From assembly GCA_009733775.1 (NCBI GenBank), contig WOGZ01000283.1, positions 1 to 43,364 on the forward strand: a stretch of DNA of 43,364 nucleotides. Reading direction: 5' to 3'. Below are positions 9,560 to 23,018 of the stretch, piece by piece. A program made the translations under genes and the position numbers. The DNA is from Alectoria sarmentosa. Its lineage: Eukaryota; Ascomycota; Lecanoromycetes; Lecanorales; Parmeliaceae. The notes below the pieces were generated by a model that saw only the letters and a list, made by a program, of their open reading frames with translations, was not told where the DNA came from and did not search any database. Each line of letters opens with the position of its first letter. The stretch's first letter is position 1.

Positions 9560-12500
9560 CTTTTAAAGTTAACGCAAAAAATCATTTATGAGCGATGCTT
9601 CAATTTGATTAATTAACGAAATCTTTCGAATTTGTTTTTAAAGAGAATCTTGATAAGATCGTTAATTATTTATTAATTAATAAAAACATACTTTAAGACG
9701 ACATTCTCGACGATGATTTATTTTTATATATAATAATGTTAAATGTTAATATGCTTAATATGAGTATAAAATTAAAGATTTTTAATTAACGTTATAACGT
9801 CTTGATTGTCGTAATAAATTATTATTATTTGAAAACATTTAACGTTTAAATTGAATTGATTGAAAAATTCGCGCAATCAAATCGTTTTTTTGATAATTTG
9901 AATTTGATTAATATATTCGATCTCATAAATTGAAAACGTTATTGTAAATTATTGTTTAAAAAATTAATTAATTATCGCATTATTTATATTAAAGACGTAT
10001 TTAAAAATAAAACGTCGAATGTTTTAATCGTTTATTTAATCAACGTTGATATAATTTGCGAAAGGTTTAAAATCGTCTCGAAATATAAGTTATTAATTTT
10101 TTATATAATTAAAATATCGAAAAATGCATTTAATTGCGCTTTAATGAAAAGCATTAAAATTTAAATCGTATTAAAAAATTATTAAAATTGCGAAAACGAT
10201 ATTCGAACGCGTATTTAATATCGTATATATAAAAAAATTAATGACAAATTGATAAGCGTGATGAGATTCTTCAATAATCACGAAATCATTTTTAACGATA
10301 TTAAATTTATCGTTAATGATGAAAATTAAAATGATCGCGAATTCAATTATATTATGATCAACAAAAAACTTTTCGATATAAATTATTTATTCAAAACGCA
10401 AAATACGATTAATACGATTTTTTATGATCATTATATCGAAATAATAAATGCATAAACTCAAATCGATCATCTTAAACTTTTTATAAAATCTATTCTTAAT
10501 CGTTTAAATGTTGATTTTATCGAAATTCATAAATAAAATATCGTTCACATAAATAACGACGATAATAATGTTATTAATAAATATCGAAAAATTAATAACG
10601 ATAAATTCGAAATTCAACTTTTTGAAATATATAATGAGAATATTATATCATATTTTAAAAGATTATTTTAAATTATATAACGTTTTTATAAACTTATAAA
10701 CCTTACTTTTTTTGTTTTTAATTTTAAATTTCATAAATTGCATCATATAAATTGTTTTTTCAATATCGTTATATAAAAAAACGATTTTAATGTTTATTTA
10801 TTTAAATTTTCAATTCAAAATTATCGCAAAGACGAAAATAATTTTATAATTTATAAATTTAATTATCGAAATGAAAGTTTCGTTGAAATCGATTTCTTTT
10901 CATTGTTCGAAATTACGAATTATTTAATAAGTTTTATATCGTACGATTTCGTCGATGAAATTTTTTTTTAATTTTATAAATTCATTTGCTTTTTAAAATA
11001 CGCGCATTCGAAAATAAATTCATTAAAATTCAAATATTATTAATAATGAGAAAGTCGATTTCGTTTTATATAATCATTTATTAATGCATTTTGTGATAAA
11101 AATTCGTTATGATTTTTTTGAAATTTCGAGATTTATAAAATTCAATGAAAACGACTTTTATTAATAAAACGAGAAAATTCGAAATGAGATTTCGATATAA
11201 TTTCGTGATTTCGAACGATTTTATAATGAAAATAAATTCGAAAACTTTATTAATTATAAAGTGAATAATAAATTTAATTATCGATATAAATAAAGAAGTT
11301 GCAATATTATCGTTAAACGTATTAAATAATTATTTAATTGTAAATTTCAAATTAAATGCGTTTGAGACGGTTTTTAACGAAATCTTTTTTGAAATTAAAA
11401 TGAAATTAAATAAATTATCAATCTTTTTTTCGATAATTGTATATCTCTTTTAACGTTTTTTTTTTGAAATTATAAATGAAGAGAAAGATAAATGATTTTG
11501 ATGTTTGATATTCTTAATAAACCTACGCTTATTACGATAAACGTTAATTTGTTTTTTAATAATAATGATGTTTAATTCGAAAAAAGTGAATTTGAAAAGA
11601 ACGTTATCGATTTAATTAACATTAAAAACAATAATTATCTCATCGCTATTTAAAAGCATACGATAATTCTTATTTTGATATTTTAAAAAACGCTTTTTAA
11701 TAACGCGATCTTAATATTTCTTTCAATTAATATTGCGAAAAACAATTTAATAATAATCGATTTAATCGATAATGCGTAAATGAGATATATTAAAAAAAGA
11801 GTTGATATTAATTTTAAATAAAATAACGTTATAATTAATAATAAATTGAATATTGCGAAAAATATTAATCGTTCAAATAAACTTTGTTTAATATTTTTGA
11901 GACAGTTTATTTTTTTTAAATATAACGTTAATTTTACGTTGAATAATAACGTTTAAATGTTTAAATTTGTTATTCATTTGAGAATTGTCAAACACGATAT
12001 TTTCTCAAATGATATTTTTAAATAATCGAAAGATTTTTATTTAATAATTGTCGAATTCAATATCGCAATCAATGCGAAAATGAATATATTTATTATCGTT
12101 ATATTTCGAATCATTAAAAAACATTTTAAACGCGATAAAAATTGTTGAATTAAATTTATTGAATAATAAATAAACGTTAAATCGAAGAATTTTATCGTCA
12201 AAAAAGATAATCATTCATTTAAAATCATTTTAAAAAACATCGAATAAATTTTGAAAATCGTTATAAATTAAATCGTTTTATCACTTTTTAAAAGCAATAT
12301 ATCGTTTATATGATTTTATTTTTATATTAATTATAAAATATAATTCGCACGCATCATCGAAAAGTGAAATGAAAAAATTTATTTTAACGCATATTTTGAT
12401 TAATTTTTTAAGATTTTGAACGTTCAAATGATCGTAATATGCGTGTTATATGCGAAAAATTATTTTATTAATTTAAGATTTCGATAAAGATTAAGATTTT

Positions 12501-12600
12501 TAATTATCAAAAATAAATTTAATTGAAAATTCATTATAGATGAGAATCTTTTTATTGACGATTGTTAAAATTAAAAAAGTTTTTTCTCAAATATCGAGCG
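9560..12600 (-). pseudogene. Copia pol remnant (integrase, RT, RNase H)
   Basis: On the minus strand the integrase is readable around 12.2-12.0 kb (HFRIDCDIEFDN, corresponding to LRTDxGxEF, second catalytic Asp kept). RT has YVND at 10540-10551 in place of YVDD, followed by a readable stretch with DILF and IIEESHHAYQ. RNase H shows YYDNQDVITLIKN (near 9820), HINI-HYY and NDLIKILFKNKFERFR (near 9640). These match the family words YGDNQGAIALxKN, HIDIQHH and DxLTKALxKDKFExFR. Many stops at former Trp/Gln positions show it is non-coding today. The frame order is the same as in the plus-strand copy at 1-4540. Confidence 0.8.
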
Positions 12601-15600
12601 CATAAAAGCGATTTTAAATATGTTTGAAAAAAAAACGTTATTTTTCGACGATAATATCATCGAAAATAAAAATCAAAAAAAATTCTTATTTTTTCAATTG
12701 CTTTTCAAAAATGAAATTAAAATTATAATCAAATATGAATTAAACGTTTTAAAAAGTTAAAATGCGCTTAACATTATTCATTTTGCATTTAAATTCAATG
12801 CTTTTAAAATCGATAATTATATAATTATCGATAAAATCATTTATAAAGCGTGAAAATTAAAAAGATTCAAAATTTTAAAGATCGAAAAAATATGAATTAT
12901 GTGTTGAGTGTAAACACAATTGCGAAATTAAAAAAAAGATATCGTTATTGCAATAAATAAAGCAATAATTTACGCTTTATCGATAACTTGGAATTTAATA
13001 ATCTCATAAACCTTTTTATTCAAAACGTTAAAATTTACGATAAGTTCGAAAATCGATTTAAAAACGATAAAAATAATAAAAATAATAAAAATAATATGAG
13101 CGATGAAGCAATGAGCGATTTTTGATTAAATAATTATCATAATTACGTTAACATTATCAAATTGCTTTTTTAATTTTTCAATTAATTTAAATTCGAAATT
13201 TCCTTCTCGATCACGTTTTTCACGATTTTCACGATTATAAATATTACGATTATCACGATTATCGCGATCTCCGCGATTTTTTTTATTTACATTATTTTCA
13301 TTTAAACGTTTATTACGTGCATCGCACTCATTAATATCGTATTAATTTTTTTTATAATGAATACAATATTTGTAAAATTAAATATAAATGCGAAAATTAT
13401 TAAAATTTACGCTCGCTTGAATGCGGTGCTCGACGATATCTTTAACGATAATAAAAATAAATATGAATTATTGAATATGTTTAAAAAAGTCGTTAATAAT
13501 AACGACGAGCGCATATATTTTCGAAATGAAATCGAATGAATTGATGATGATATTGAGAAATCGAATTATTATATAATTCAATATTTATTTAATCTTACGA
13601 TTTTTATCATAAACATTATAAATTTGAATATAATTCTCACGATACGCATTATATTAAAAACTTAACCTTTTATAAAAGTAATAAATCTTTCAATTTTTAT
13701 CGAAAAAAAAAATCATTCGATCGAGTTGATTTTTGAATTTTCGAATAACGCTTATAAAGATATTAACATATTTTTATAATTTGTTTTCGTAAACGATCAA
13801 AATAAAAGATTTTAATTTAAAAATGTTAAAATTAAGAATGTTAAAATCTCGAAATTTATATTTTTCAAACTTTTTTTAAACATTAAAAACATTAATATAA
13901 TATTCGATTTTATTTCGAGAATTGTTTTCGCAATGGGTTTTCATTATTGTGCAAATTTTATTATGCGTTTCGATTCAAATTGAAACGTTTATTTTAATGA
14001 TAACAGATTTTGTTTCGACGATTAAACGATTATTCGAAACGTCTTTTATCTAATAACAAAATTTTCGATAAACATAATCATATCGATTTCGATTCAATAT
14101 CATAATTTAATCAAATTTAAAAAGTTTTGCATTTGACGTTTTCATTTGATATAATTAACGATTTTTATAAGCATTTTAATCTTTTCAAATTAATTTAAAA
14201 AGATCGAAAGTTTGATTTTAAGATATTCGAACATAATGTTCAAAAAGAGTTAATTTGAATTTCAAAATTTAAAAACTTTTAAAATTTGAATTTTCGTTTA
14301 AATTTGAATTTGTGCTCGAAAAAATAATTTGTAATAAAACAAAATTTGAAAATGATGAGGTCTATATAATAGGGTTTTTAAAAATAATTAAAATAAATAA
14401 CGTTGAAGAAATAGAGCGCATTTTGAAGTCGAAAAGCTTTTTATTAATAATAAATTTTAATAATGATTCGAAAATTGATTATTTCGAAATAGAAATAAAA
14501 TCAACGCAAAAATTTGAAATAAAATTATTATCGTTATCGTTATCATTATCATTATCGTTATTCAAAAAATGTTTAAAGATTTATAAAATCTCGAAGGTAT
14601 AAAGAAAATCTCGTTGAATTTTGAAATTAATTTGATATAATTTAAATTTTCGTTTACGAAAAATCTTTATTTCGCAATCGAAAAAATATTCGACGATGTT
14701 TAAAAAAGTGATAAATTTGATGAATTTTGAAAAAAATATAAAGATATAAAGATGTTATTTTAAAAAAAAATTATTTAATTTTATAAATCGTAACGAATTC
14801 GTAAAAAGTACGTTATTCGAATCATATTAATCGTTTTAATAATTAAAAGATTTTAAAAAGAGAATGATAAGATTTCGAGATCGAAAATGAGATTAATAAT
14901 ATCGTTTCGCTCTTTTAAAACGCTCGAATATAATATTATATTATTAAATTATTTTATAACAAAGACTTCTTCTTTTTTAATTCTCGAAATAAAAGATATT
15001 TTTTTTTGCGTTTTAATTTTGACATGTTAAACACGCGAAATAAAAAATAATTTCTTTTTAATTGATTATTAACCTTTATTTTTAATTTTAATTTTTTGAT
15101 TTTCATTACGAATATTTCGCAATTAAATCATTAAATATAATTATTATTATCGAATTTTAAATAAAACGATTTATAAAACGAAAATATATCGTTTATCATT
15201 TTAACGTGTTTCACGTAAAGAAGTTAATATGTTTTAAAAACTTAACGATCACGTAATCACGATCGCATAATAATTTTTGATAATTTTAACATATCACGAT
15301 TATTTATAATATATTTCAAATTGTTTTAGTTTATTTTGAACGAAAATAAAAACGATATGAATATTGATGAGAACGATCGAATATTAATAACGTTTTAACG
15401 TTCGAAAAAGCGATGTTAGTTTTTAAAAACGCTCATAACTTTCGAAAAAGCGTTATTAATTATCAAAAAAAACGTTTTAAATATCGTTAATTTTCAACGT
15501 TGCTTTTTTTACGCTCGTTTTTTTATTATTTTTGCGCGTTTTCATTATAAGCGAATCGCGATCGTTTTAATTTAAATAATTATTTTATAATGAGCATTGT

Positions 15601-15736
15601 TCATATCAAAAAGGTTACGTTGCATAAACGTAATGATTTTTATAATTACTATTTTTATTGCGATAAACATAAAAATGTTTAAAAATAACTTTAATCATAA
15701 TAAGTAATAAATAAATCATATTATAACAAGGTTGAT
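12600..15736 (-). pseudogene. Probable gag/protease part of the Copia element
   Basis: By position between the 5' LTR and integrase this must be the gag end. On the minus strand 13330-13200 encodes an Arg/Asp/Asn-rich stretch (NRGDRDNRDNRNIYN) like the basic linker near base 110 in the plus-strand copy. No zinc knuckle or protease motif could be read. The plus-strand ORFs here (13357-13539, 14312-14602) are antisense. A TTATCG/TTATCA hexamer run lies at 14528-14562. Confidence 0.45.
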
Positions 15737-15756
15737 GTAAGTTTGAGTTCATAATC
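15737..15756 (-). other. Primer-binding site of the Copia element
   Basis: Directly inside the 5' LTR, minus strand, is GATTATGAACTCAAAC. Together with GATTATAAGCCCG next to the LTR at 40638-40773 it points to an original GATTATGAGCCC. That complements the anticodon arm of eukaryotic initiator tRNA-Met (GGGCUCAUAAUC, anticodon CAU). Copia elements are known to prime from an internally cut initiator tRNA. Confidence 0.65.
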
Positions 15757-15891
15757 TGTTAAAATATAAAGTAAAACATTTAATTGTATTGTTTTAAGAG
15801 TGTTACGAAAGAAAGAGCGATTTATGTATGAGCGCATTAATGTGCGCACGTGACCGTCAAGGCTTGGCGTCACGTGACCCGAATTTCAACA
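15757..15891 (-). repeat. 5' LTR of the Copia element (subfamily A)
   Basis: 135 bp, TGTTAAAATATAAAG...CCCGAATTTCAACA on the plus strand, the least mutated of the subfamily-A LTRs here. It holds CACGTGACCGTCAAGGC and GGCGTCACGTGACC, an inverted CACGTGAC pair that may be a promoter element. Adjacent AAATT at 15892 is the target duplication. Confidence 0.9.
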
Positions 15892-15896
15892 AAATT

Positions 15897-17132
15897 GAAT
15901 CATTAATAAGCTCTTTTTTCGTAAGGTTATTAAATTCTTTAACGATTTTATTAAACAATTTATCGAATTATTAAAGTTTTCGTTAACGAATATTATCTCG
16001 TTTAATTTATCTTTTCGATGAAAACAAAAATAAAAATAATCGTCGAATATTATATTAATAAGCTCATCACGTCGCTTTATTATATTTAAAATCTTTATAA
16101 AAATTATGATTTATGATAACATCATGCTTTCGCCTAATTCGAATCTGAATTCGAATTTTACTTTAATTCGAATGTCGATTATTAATAATTATAATAAGAC
16201 ATTAATGTTATTATATAGAAAATTGTTATTTAATTATTATAACATTTATAATTATTAACAAGCTTAACAGATTCGTTAGAAAATTCAAATTTATAAGATT
16301 TATTAAATTTAAAAAAATAACATTTTTATATTATTAAATCGTTGAAATTTATCAAATCTAGATTATTTCGATTTTCATTTAAACAAGTTTTATGATAAAG
16401 ACGAGATCGTTATGATAAACAAAAACATTTATTTTCGTAACATTATTCTTTTTATTGAACGTTTACGAGATATCGTTGTTATAAAAGATTTTTTAATAAT
16501 TAAAATCAATCTTAACACGATTTCATTATAATATATCGCAAAGCTATTTGATTTTAAAAAGTTCGATTTACGAATTAATAACGATATTGATAAATGATAT
16601 AAAATATTATTATATCGATTTAAAGAATTTATGAAAATGACATTTATTTATTTTATTGCGAAGAAATATATACTAACAAATGCTTATAATCAAAAAGAAT
16701 TATTTAAATATATATAAAAAATTCTTCGTTATGTTAAATTTATTAATATAAATAATGTCGAAAATGAATCAATATTCGTTTATTAAAATATCGTCGTCGA
16801 ATTACGTGCTTTCGTAAATTCGCCTTTCATTATAATATTAATTTCTTCATTTATTTAAATATTTGAATTTAAAAAAAAAATTTAATTTAAGATATCTCGT
16901 TTAAGGTTTTAAGATTTATTTTAATAATGTGTTATCGAAAACTTTTAATAAAATCAAAGATAAGGTTAATAAAATGTTAAATATTAAAATTAATAATAAA
17001 GCTATAAGAATCAATCGTTTAATTTCAATTTTTTTTATTTAAGGCAATCTTTTGATTATTAATATAAATTTTACGATAAAAAATAAAATGTTTATAACAA
17101 TTAATTATAATTATTAATTAAATCGATAATAT
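15897..17132. other. AT-rich interval left of the Gypsy element
   Basis: Old host sequence between two elements. Apart from the gag-like fragment at 16380-16870 nothing was recognised. Confidence 0.4.
16380..16870 (+). pseudogene. Retrotransposon gag-like fragment
   Basis: Around 16640-16830 the plus strand reads LTNAYNQKELFKYI, ILRYVKF, NVENESIFVY and VVELRAFVNSP. This matches the pattern of a fungal LTR-element capsid segment (LRYAK ... EN(Q)LTFVY ... AxELRAF). One stop (TAA) stands within it. Its parent element is not known: it could be the gag end of the plus-strand Copia whose 3' end is at 23257-24340, separated by the Gypsy insertion, or an unrelated piece. Confidence 0.4.
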
Positions 17133-17333
17133 TGTCATGATAGTTGTTATGACAAAAGCATATATGCATTGTGTGATGTATGAAGTTTGATTTTTGTTAT
17201 TTAAAAATCTGATTATTTATCGTGCCGAGTTAAGAATCTTGATAAGATATTTCTTTGATAGATAAATCTCAATGACAAGGCAAATACCTCGCCAAGGCAG
17301 GTATATAATCAAATCACGTATTTTATCAAATCA
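17133..17333 (-). repeat. 3' LTR of the Gypsy element
   Basis: Starts TGTCATGATAGTTGTTATGACA and ends near TTTTATCAAATCA. Matches 23019-23256 over its length, with more A/T and some deletions. Contains CTTTGATAGATAAATCTCAATGAC and ACCTCGCCAAGGCAGG. Confidence 0.75.
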
Positions 17334-17475
17334 TTTGTTTGTCGTAATAACATCCCGCCGACGAGAAAAAAAGCATAACGATCTCGTTATAAAATATTCG
17401 AGCAAGAAATTCACATTCAAACAAAGATTGTTAATTTTTAAGCAAAATCTTGAACTTTCGTTTCAAAGGCGTCGA

Positions 17476-17702
17476 TAATTCTTTGACTCTTTCGCAACGT
17501 AATTAAAATAATCAGCGAAGCTCTCATAAGGATTTGAATTAACACTTTTGAAAGCGATTATCGAGAAATTCTTTATCGAGAAATTCCTTGCCTCCTTTGC
17601 AACGTAATCGAAATGATCAACGAAACTTTCGCAGAAACCTGGATTGACACTTTTAAAAGCGATTATCGAGGAATTCCTTATCGAGAAATTTCTTACCTCT
17701 TT
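17476..17702. repeat. Tandem duplication (~113 bp x2) next to Gypsy LTR
   Basis: Two consecutive copies of a block with CTTTCGCAACGTAAT (CTTTGCAACGTAAT in the second), ACACTTTTGAAAGCGATTATCGAG and TTATCGAGAAATTCCTT. Each copy itself ends with a doubled TTATCGAGAAATT motif. It sits in the 3' non-coding part of the minus-strand Gypsy element. Confidence 0.75.
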
Positions 17703-18148
17703 TGTCGGGGTCGAGGAATTTCTTTTTGTTGTTTAAACGTCTATTTCGGTGTTGTTTGAAAAACATGAATACGTAATAATTCGTTTTCATATTTTTTGAT
17801 TAGATTCTTAACATTTCTTAATGTTTTAACATTATATCATTTATCATATTTAAGATTATATTTTTTTTATTTAATTAGATATTTCGTAATTGTTTCGCGT
17901 TCTTTTCGTATAATTTTTTTATTAAAAATACGATCGATCTTATAAGACTTAAAGAATTCGATATTTTTTTTTATAAAAATTGAAAAAAAATAATCAAATT
18001 TTGAGCGATCGAACGAATTCGTTTTTAACGAAATCGATTTCAATTGTTATATGATGAAGATTAAATATATTTATTAATTTTTAAAAACTTTCAAATGATA
18101 AACAAGTCTATCGACTCTTTTTAAAATTTTGAAAAAATCGATATATTG

Positions 18149-19597
18149 TTACGATAACTTCTTAATGATTTCAAGATTTATCGAAACATTATAATTTTTA
18201 TAAAGACGCAAAAAGGTTAAATCGTTAATTTTTAAAAACATTAATTGATAATATTTATCGTAATGATATTTGACGTTGATATTAATAAAGAAAATAACGT
18301 CTTTCGTCGAGGTTCGAGTATATAAAAACTTTAACGAATTAACAATATTAAATAAATTCAAACCAATGTTCGAAATGAATTTATATGTTATTTCGTTAAA
18401 AGTTTTTTCGATAATTGTGAATATGAAATTGTTTAAAAGAATTTAAAGACGAAGAAGAATCTTTAATTATATAAAAAAAAAATTCAACGTGTGAATATAA
18501 AAGCGTATTATGATTTTCATAATTTAATGAATTTTCTCGTTGTTGTTATTAATTTAAAAATGATAAATAATGAAATATAATAGCGAAACTCTTAAACGTT
18601 GAAAAATAATTTATTGAAATTCAAAAAGAAATTTACGATCTTTATCGAAAATAATTATTTTAAGAATTTCTCAATCGAGCAATTTTAATCGATCGATTAA
18701 TGTTTCAACTCATTAAATTATGTTTCAAATAAAATTCCCTTAAAATGTCGATAACTCGTTTAATAAATTTATTAATAATTAACAAAATTATATCATAAAC
18801 ATTTTTTTCAAAAGTCGATAACGCGAAAATAAAATCAAAGATCAACGTATAAAATAATATAAAAGACGATTTTATTGAAGAGAGCGACTCGTAAAATTGA
18901 TAACGTTTCGTTTAAAAAATTTGACAATTTGAATAATGACGGATAAAATCTCATAATTGATTAAAAAGATCTCGAATATATCAAGATGTTGATATGATTT
19001 CATAACATTTTTAAAATTTCGAATGATCGTTTTTATATGTTAAATGCAAAATCGTTGATAATTTGTGATTTTATCAATGTGATAAATTAAATCGTTTTAA
19101 AAAGGTTTTTTCGAGTTCGAACTTCTTGATAAGGAATTGAAAGTTTTTTTCGAAGAAGCTTTCGAATCCGAACTTCTTGATAAGAAGTTAAAAGTTTTTT
19201 TCGAAGTTTCGAAAAGCGGATATGGGGTGAAAGAATGCGAATATGAATTGAAAAAATAATTCTTTATTTATTCACGAAAAAAAGAAAACATAACGACGTT
19301 TTCGTCGAGTTTTTCATTTTCATCGATTTGACGCTATAAACGTGAATATTATATATCATTTTTGTATTTTTTTATGAAACGATATCGAAAATTATCGAAC
19401 ATTTTTATAAATGTGCATGCGAATAAGGCGTTTAATTTCGAATATTGTGAAATAAAACATTTTTGTTTTTGGTTGACACTTGCCAAGCGAAATAATTCAT
19501 TTAAAATAATATATTTCTTTTCAAACTTATGTTTGACTTTTAAATTGAATTGACGAAAAAATTGAAAAACTCTCATAAATCTCATATTTATTCTCAT
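18149..19597 (-). pseudogene. Gypsy RNase H to integrase remnant
   Basis: 19597-19349 reads RINMRFMRVFQFFRQFN then ILNELFRLASVNQ. This is the end of Gypsy RNase H and its linker (family: RxxRxxQFLSQFNxxVxxKPGKxxxxPDALSRLAS), here with Pro, Asp and Ser changed. 18361-18149 reads NSLKFLYTR, INDLTFLRLYKNYNV and LEIIKKLS. It matches the integrase C-terminal segment with the pattern PGDxAYLRLHxGYxxP...KKLS. Stops and frame breaks between the two parts exclude function. Confidence 0.7.
19100..19215. repeat. Tandem duplication, ~57-bp unit
   Basis: CGAACTTCTTGATAAG(GAATTGAAAG)TTTTTTTCGAAG occurs twice in succession, the second time as CGAACTTCTTGATAAGAAGTTAAAAG. Inside the Gypsy internal region. 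Confidence 0.65.
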
Positions 19598-20179
19598 AAT
19601 CGACGTAATAAAAACGATTAAATTTTATTTTATAATATCGAGAATAACGAAATAATCGATTTAAATCATTATCGAATATTTAAAAAATTCTATCATATGT
19701 TTTATTTTTTTGAAAACTCATATAAATTCAATAATTTCAAATTTTATTAATTAATAATTTTTTTCGACGAAAATCAAAAGTCTTAATAAGAAAAAAATAA
19801 GTTTTATATTAATGCGAAAAGATCATTTGTTGTGCTCGATCTTTTTGTTGTTTTTAACATAAAAAATCACGATATCGAATTCGAATTTTTAAAAAACATC
19901 AAGATTTATTTAAAGAATTCAAATAAAGTTAAAATATATCAAGATATACGTCTTAAAAAGCGTTTTTTGTAATTCTTGAAAAGAAGTTTATTTGATAAAA
20001 AATGTTTACGATAACGCAATCTTGAATGCGTAAATTTTATATAAATTTTTTTTCATTAACGTCTTTTTTGATAAAATGATCTTCAAATCTTATAAATATT
20101 TGATAAATTAAACATAAAAATGAACATATTATCGAAGATATTCGATAAATTTCAAATAATGTTTCAAATCGTCGAGCGT

Positions 20180-21300
20180 TTATGAATATCGAAATAAATT
20201 AATAATTTTTAACTTTTTTTCGAAAATTATCAAATAAAGCGAATTCACTCTCTGATCAAAAAGATTCACATTAAAAAATCTTAAAAATGTGTATTTTAAA
20301 TTCAAGAACACATTAAATTTAATAAATAAAATAAATAATCGACAAAGATGAAATAAATGTTCAATCAAAAAAATTGAATCGCATATAATGTTATTAATGT
20401 ATATTTGAATAAAGTCTTTAATTTCTCGAAAATTTTTATCAATTTATCTTTACACATAAGAAATTGAATTCATATTTTTTATTATTAAAATCAAAAATGT
20501 TTTTTGATTATGATAATTGATTATGGTTTATAAATGTCGATATTTTGAATAAATTCTTCATTGATAAAAAAATGAGAATGCGTTTAATATCGAGATATGC
20601 GAACATTTTCGTAATTTGATAATAATATTCGATTGCAATAACATCGAATAAACATTTTAAATTAAAAAATCGTTTAATTTTCAAATATCGATGATCGATC
20701 TTTTTTTCTTTTTGTCAAAAAGATCTTTTCAAATAACGAAAACGGGATAATTAAAAGACGTCGATTGAAAAATTCATTTTAAGTGACCTTGTTTATAAAG
20801 TTCATCAAAAGTTTTATTAACGATTTCTTTATCGCGCAATTTCAAAAAATAAACTTTAATTTTTCCTTCGTTACTTCTCAAACAATTTTTTTAATCATTT
20901 TTCAACGAAAGTTTTATTCATTTATTTTCGAATATGTCGATGAATTCTTTATTAATTCATAAAGTAGGAAATTCTTTAACGAGATTGATAAAAGATTTCT
21001 TAATAATGTCATCTTCGTAAACAATTATTTCGTTCGATAATATTTCTTTCTTCGTGTCGAGGATTGGGTTATTAAGAAAATTAACAATTATGTTGAAAAA
21101 TGAAAACATTGAGTTCACGAAGTTGATAATTTCCGAAATATTTCGCGAAATATTTGCGAAAAAAGAAATAATCATAATCGCGATTGCAAATGTTTTTTTT
21201 AATCACTCAAATTTTTTCGATGAAGTTATAAAAGCGTATTTCGAATTAAAATCAATTTGAAAACAATTTCCATAATCAATATTTGTGATAACGCTTAAAT
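20180..21300 (-). pseudogene. Gypsy reverse transcriptase remnant
   Basis: 21175-20957 reads NPILDTKKEILSNEI and INLVKEFPTL, the segment that precedes Gypsy RT (family ...KEFPxLW). The active-site box is YINN at 20390-20401 (from YIDD), reached through REIKDFIQ. 20368-20180 gives IEHLFHLCRLFILF, FNVFLNLKYTFL and LFDQRVNSLYLIIFEKKL. These match the family EHLxHLRxVFxLFxxxxxSLNPKKxFLG and LLGQRVDSxGLxTxEEKL. Asp to Asn changes at the active site show RIP inactivation. Confidence 0.75.
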
Positions 21301-23018
21301 GAAATTTTCGTGATATTTTCATTTAATAATCAAAATCATTTCTGATGAAAATTTCAATTATTTTATTATTTATCATATATGCAAAGAGGATTAAATTTAT
21401 TTAAATAATAAATTCGAATATATAATCACGATCATCAAATAAAGAAAACGTAAACGTTTTACTTAATATAAATTTTTTACTATAAGACGAAATTATCGTT
21501 ATCGAAAGAATTTTAATTTTTTTTTAAACGTATTATTCACGTTGACGAGCGATGATTATAATCGAATTTTATAATTTTCGATATAAGTTTTTTGATTAAT
21601 AATGTTTATAAAAATTTCTTTTGAATTAATAAAATCGTTTTTAATCAACATATTAATACGTAATTCATCGATTACGTAAATTTCTCGCCGAACATACGCA
21701 AAAATTACGTTTTTTTAATCATCGATTCTCGGAAAATAACATAAGATTATAAGATATTCTGAGATTTCATGTTGAAAATTCTTAACTTTTCGAACTTTTA
21801 ATGAGAAAATCATTTTGAAAATCTTGATTTTAAATAAAAGATTCGTTAATTAAAATCGATCGATGAGAATAATATCACAATTAATGTTAAAACACACATT
21901 ATTATTCGTATCGATATTAATTAATTTAACTTTTATTATAACATAATTTCAACTTTTGAAATCAAATTCAAAACCTTGATCAAAAATGAAAATAATGAAT
22001 TTTATTATTCGAAAAATTTCGACGATAGCGGAATGAAATTTCGATTTTTTGAAATTGATAAATAATTTTATGTTGATAAAATTGAATTGATAAGGTTGAA
22101 TTTTATTGCGAAGAAATTTTTAACACATTTTTCACGAAGATATTTATAAAGTTTTGATTTGAAAAAAAAAGAACTCATCACAATTATAATAAAAGATTTC
22201 AATTTTCACGAATTTTATAAATCGTTAATCATATATACTCGACGAGTTTTAATTGTTATCGAAATAAACATTATTATTATTTTTATTTTGATCGACGTAC
22301 TCGAATTTTAGAATATCTTTTTGAATCTCGAAAACATTTTCAAAATCTTGATAATCTTTAAAATGTGATTCGTCAATTATCGAGACTTGATACGTTATAA
22401 CGTTTTATGATTGACGAGGCTGAAAGCCTGATTGTTATCAAAATTGTCGATCGAAATTAAAATTCTTATCGTTTTTTCTTAAAAATCCTCGAAATTGATT
22501 TTTTAAAGTTTTTGAAATTTTTTATTATGAATGATTTGACGTCGTCGAAGCGAACGCGTTTAATAATGACATAAGTTATAATAATTATCGAAATGAAAAG
22601 AATTGAATAAATCGAGGTTGATCTTAAAGATTTCCTTGAAAATCCGCTTAATTTGATTGATCGTATGTTTATTGCGAATTTGAATAAACATTTTAAGCGT
22701 TAAAAGAACGATAAGAAAATGTCTGATAATCGCCTCATTGTTTAAAAGTTTATTGATTTTAAAACGATTAATACGATCGAGGCTGCGAATTGTTAAAAAA
22801 AGAATTTCGATATTCATTTATTTAAAGTTGTTGAAATTGATTTTAATGATTTTTTTAAAAACGTATTTGATCTTGATTGAATACTTAATGAAAATTCATT
22901 TCGAATCAAATATTCTTTTTTAATTTCAAAATCTAAATAAAAAAACTAATAATAATTATAAGAAAAAATGAATTTACGAAAACTCGTAATTTTACGATAA
23001 TATCTTTATAAATAAATG
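21301..23018 (-). other. Gypsy gag/protease region, not resolved
   Basis: By position between the 5' LTR (23019-23256) and RT this should hold gag and protease. The minus-strand stretch 22817-22560 is open for 85 codons but I could not match it to a gag or protease motif. Confidence 0.35.

Larger units (their letters stand above)
8224..15891 (-). mobile_element. Full-length RIPped Ty1/Copia retrotransposon
   Basis: A 7.67-kb element bounded by two LTRs in the same direction (8224-8356 and 15757-15891) and by the identical 5-mer AAATT at 8219-8223 and 15892-15896, a perfect target-site duplication. Coding order on the minus strand is integrase, RT, RNase H, ~1.1 kb 3' region, 3' LTR. A primer-binding site adjoins the right-hand (5') LTR and a purine tract adjoins the left-hand (3') LTR. 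All reading frames carry many stops; the substitutions are transition-type, and CpG is retained. It interrupts older AT-rich sequence (5.8-8.2 and 15.9-17.1 kb). Confidence 0.9.

Noticed and set aside
9952..10164. 70-codon plus-strand ORF
   Set aside because: Antisense to Copia RNase H/RT of the minus-strand element.
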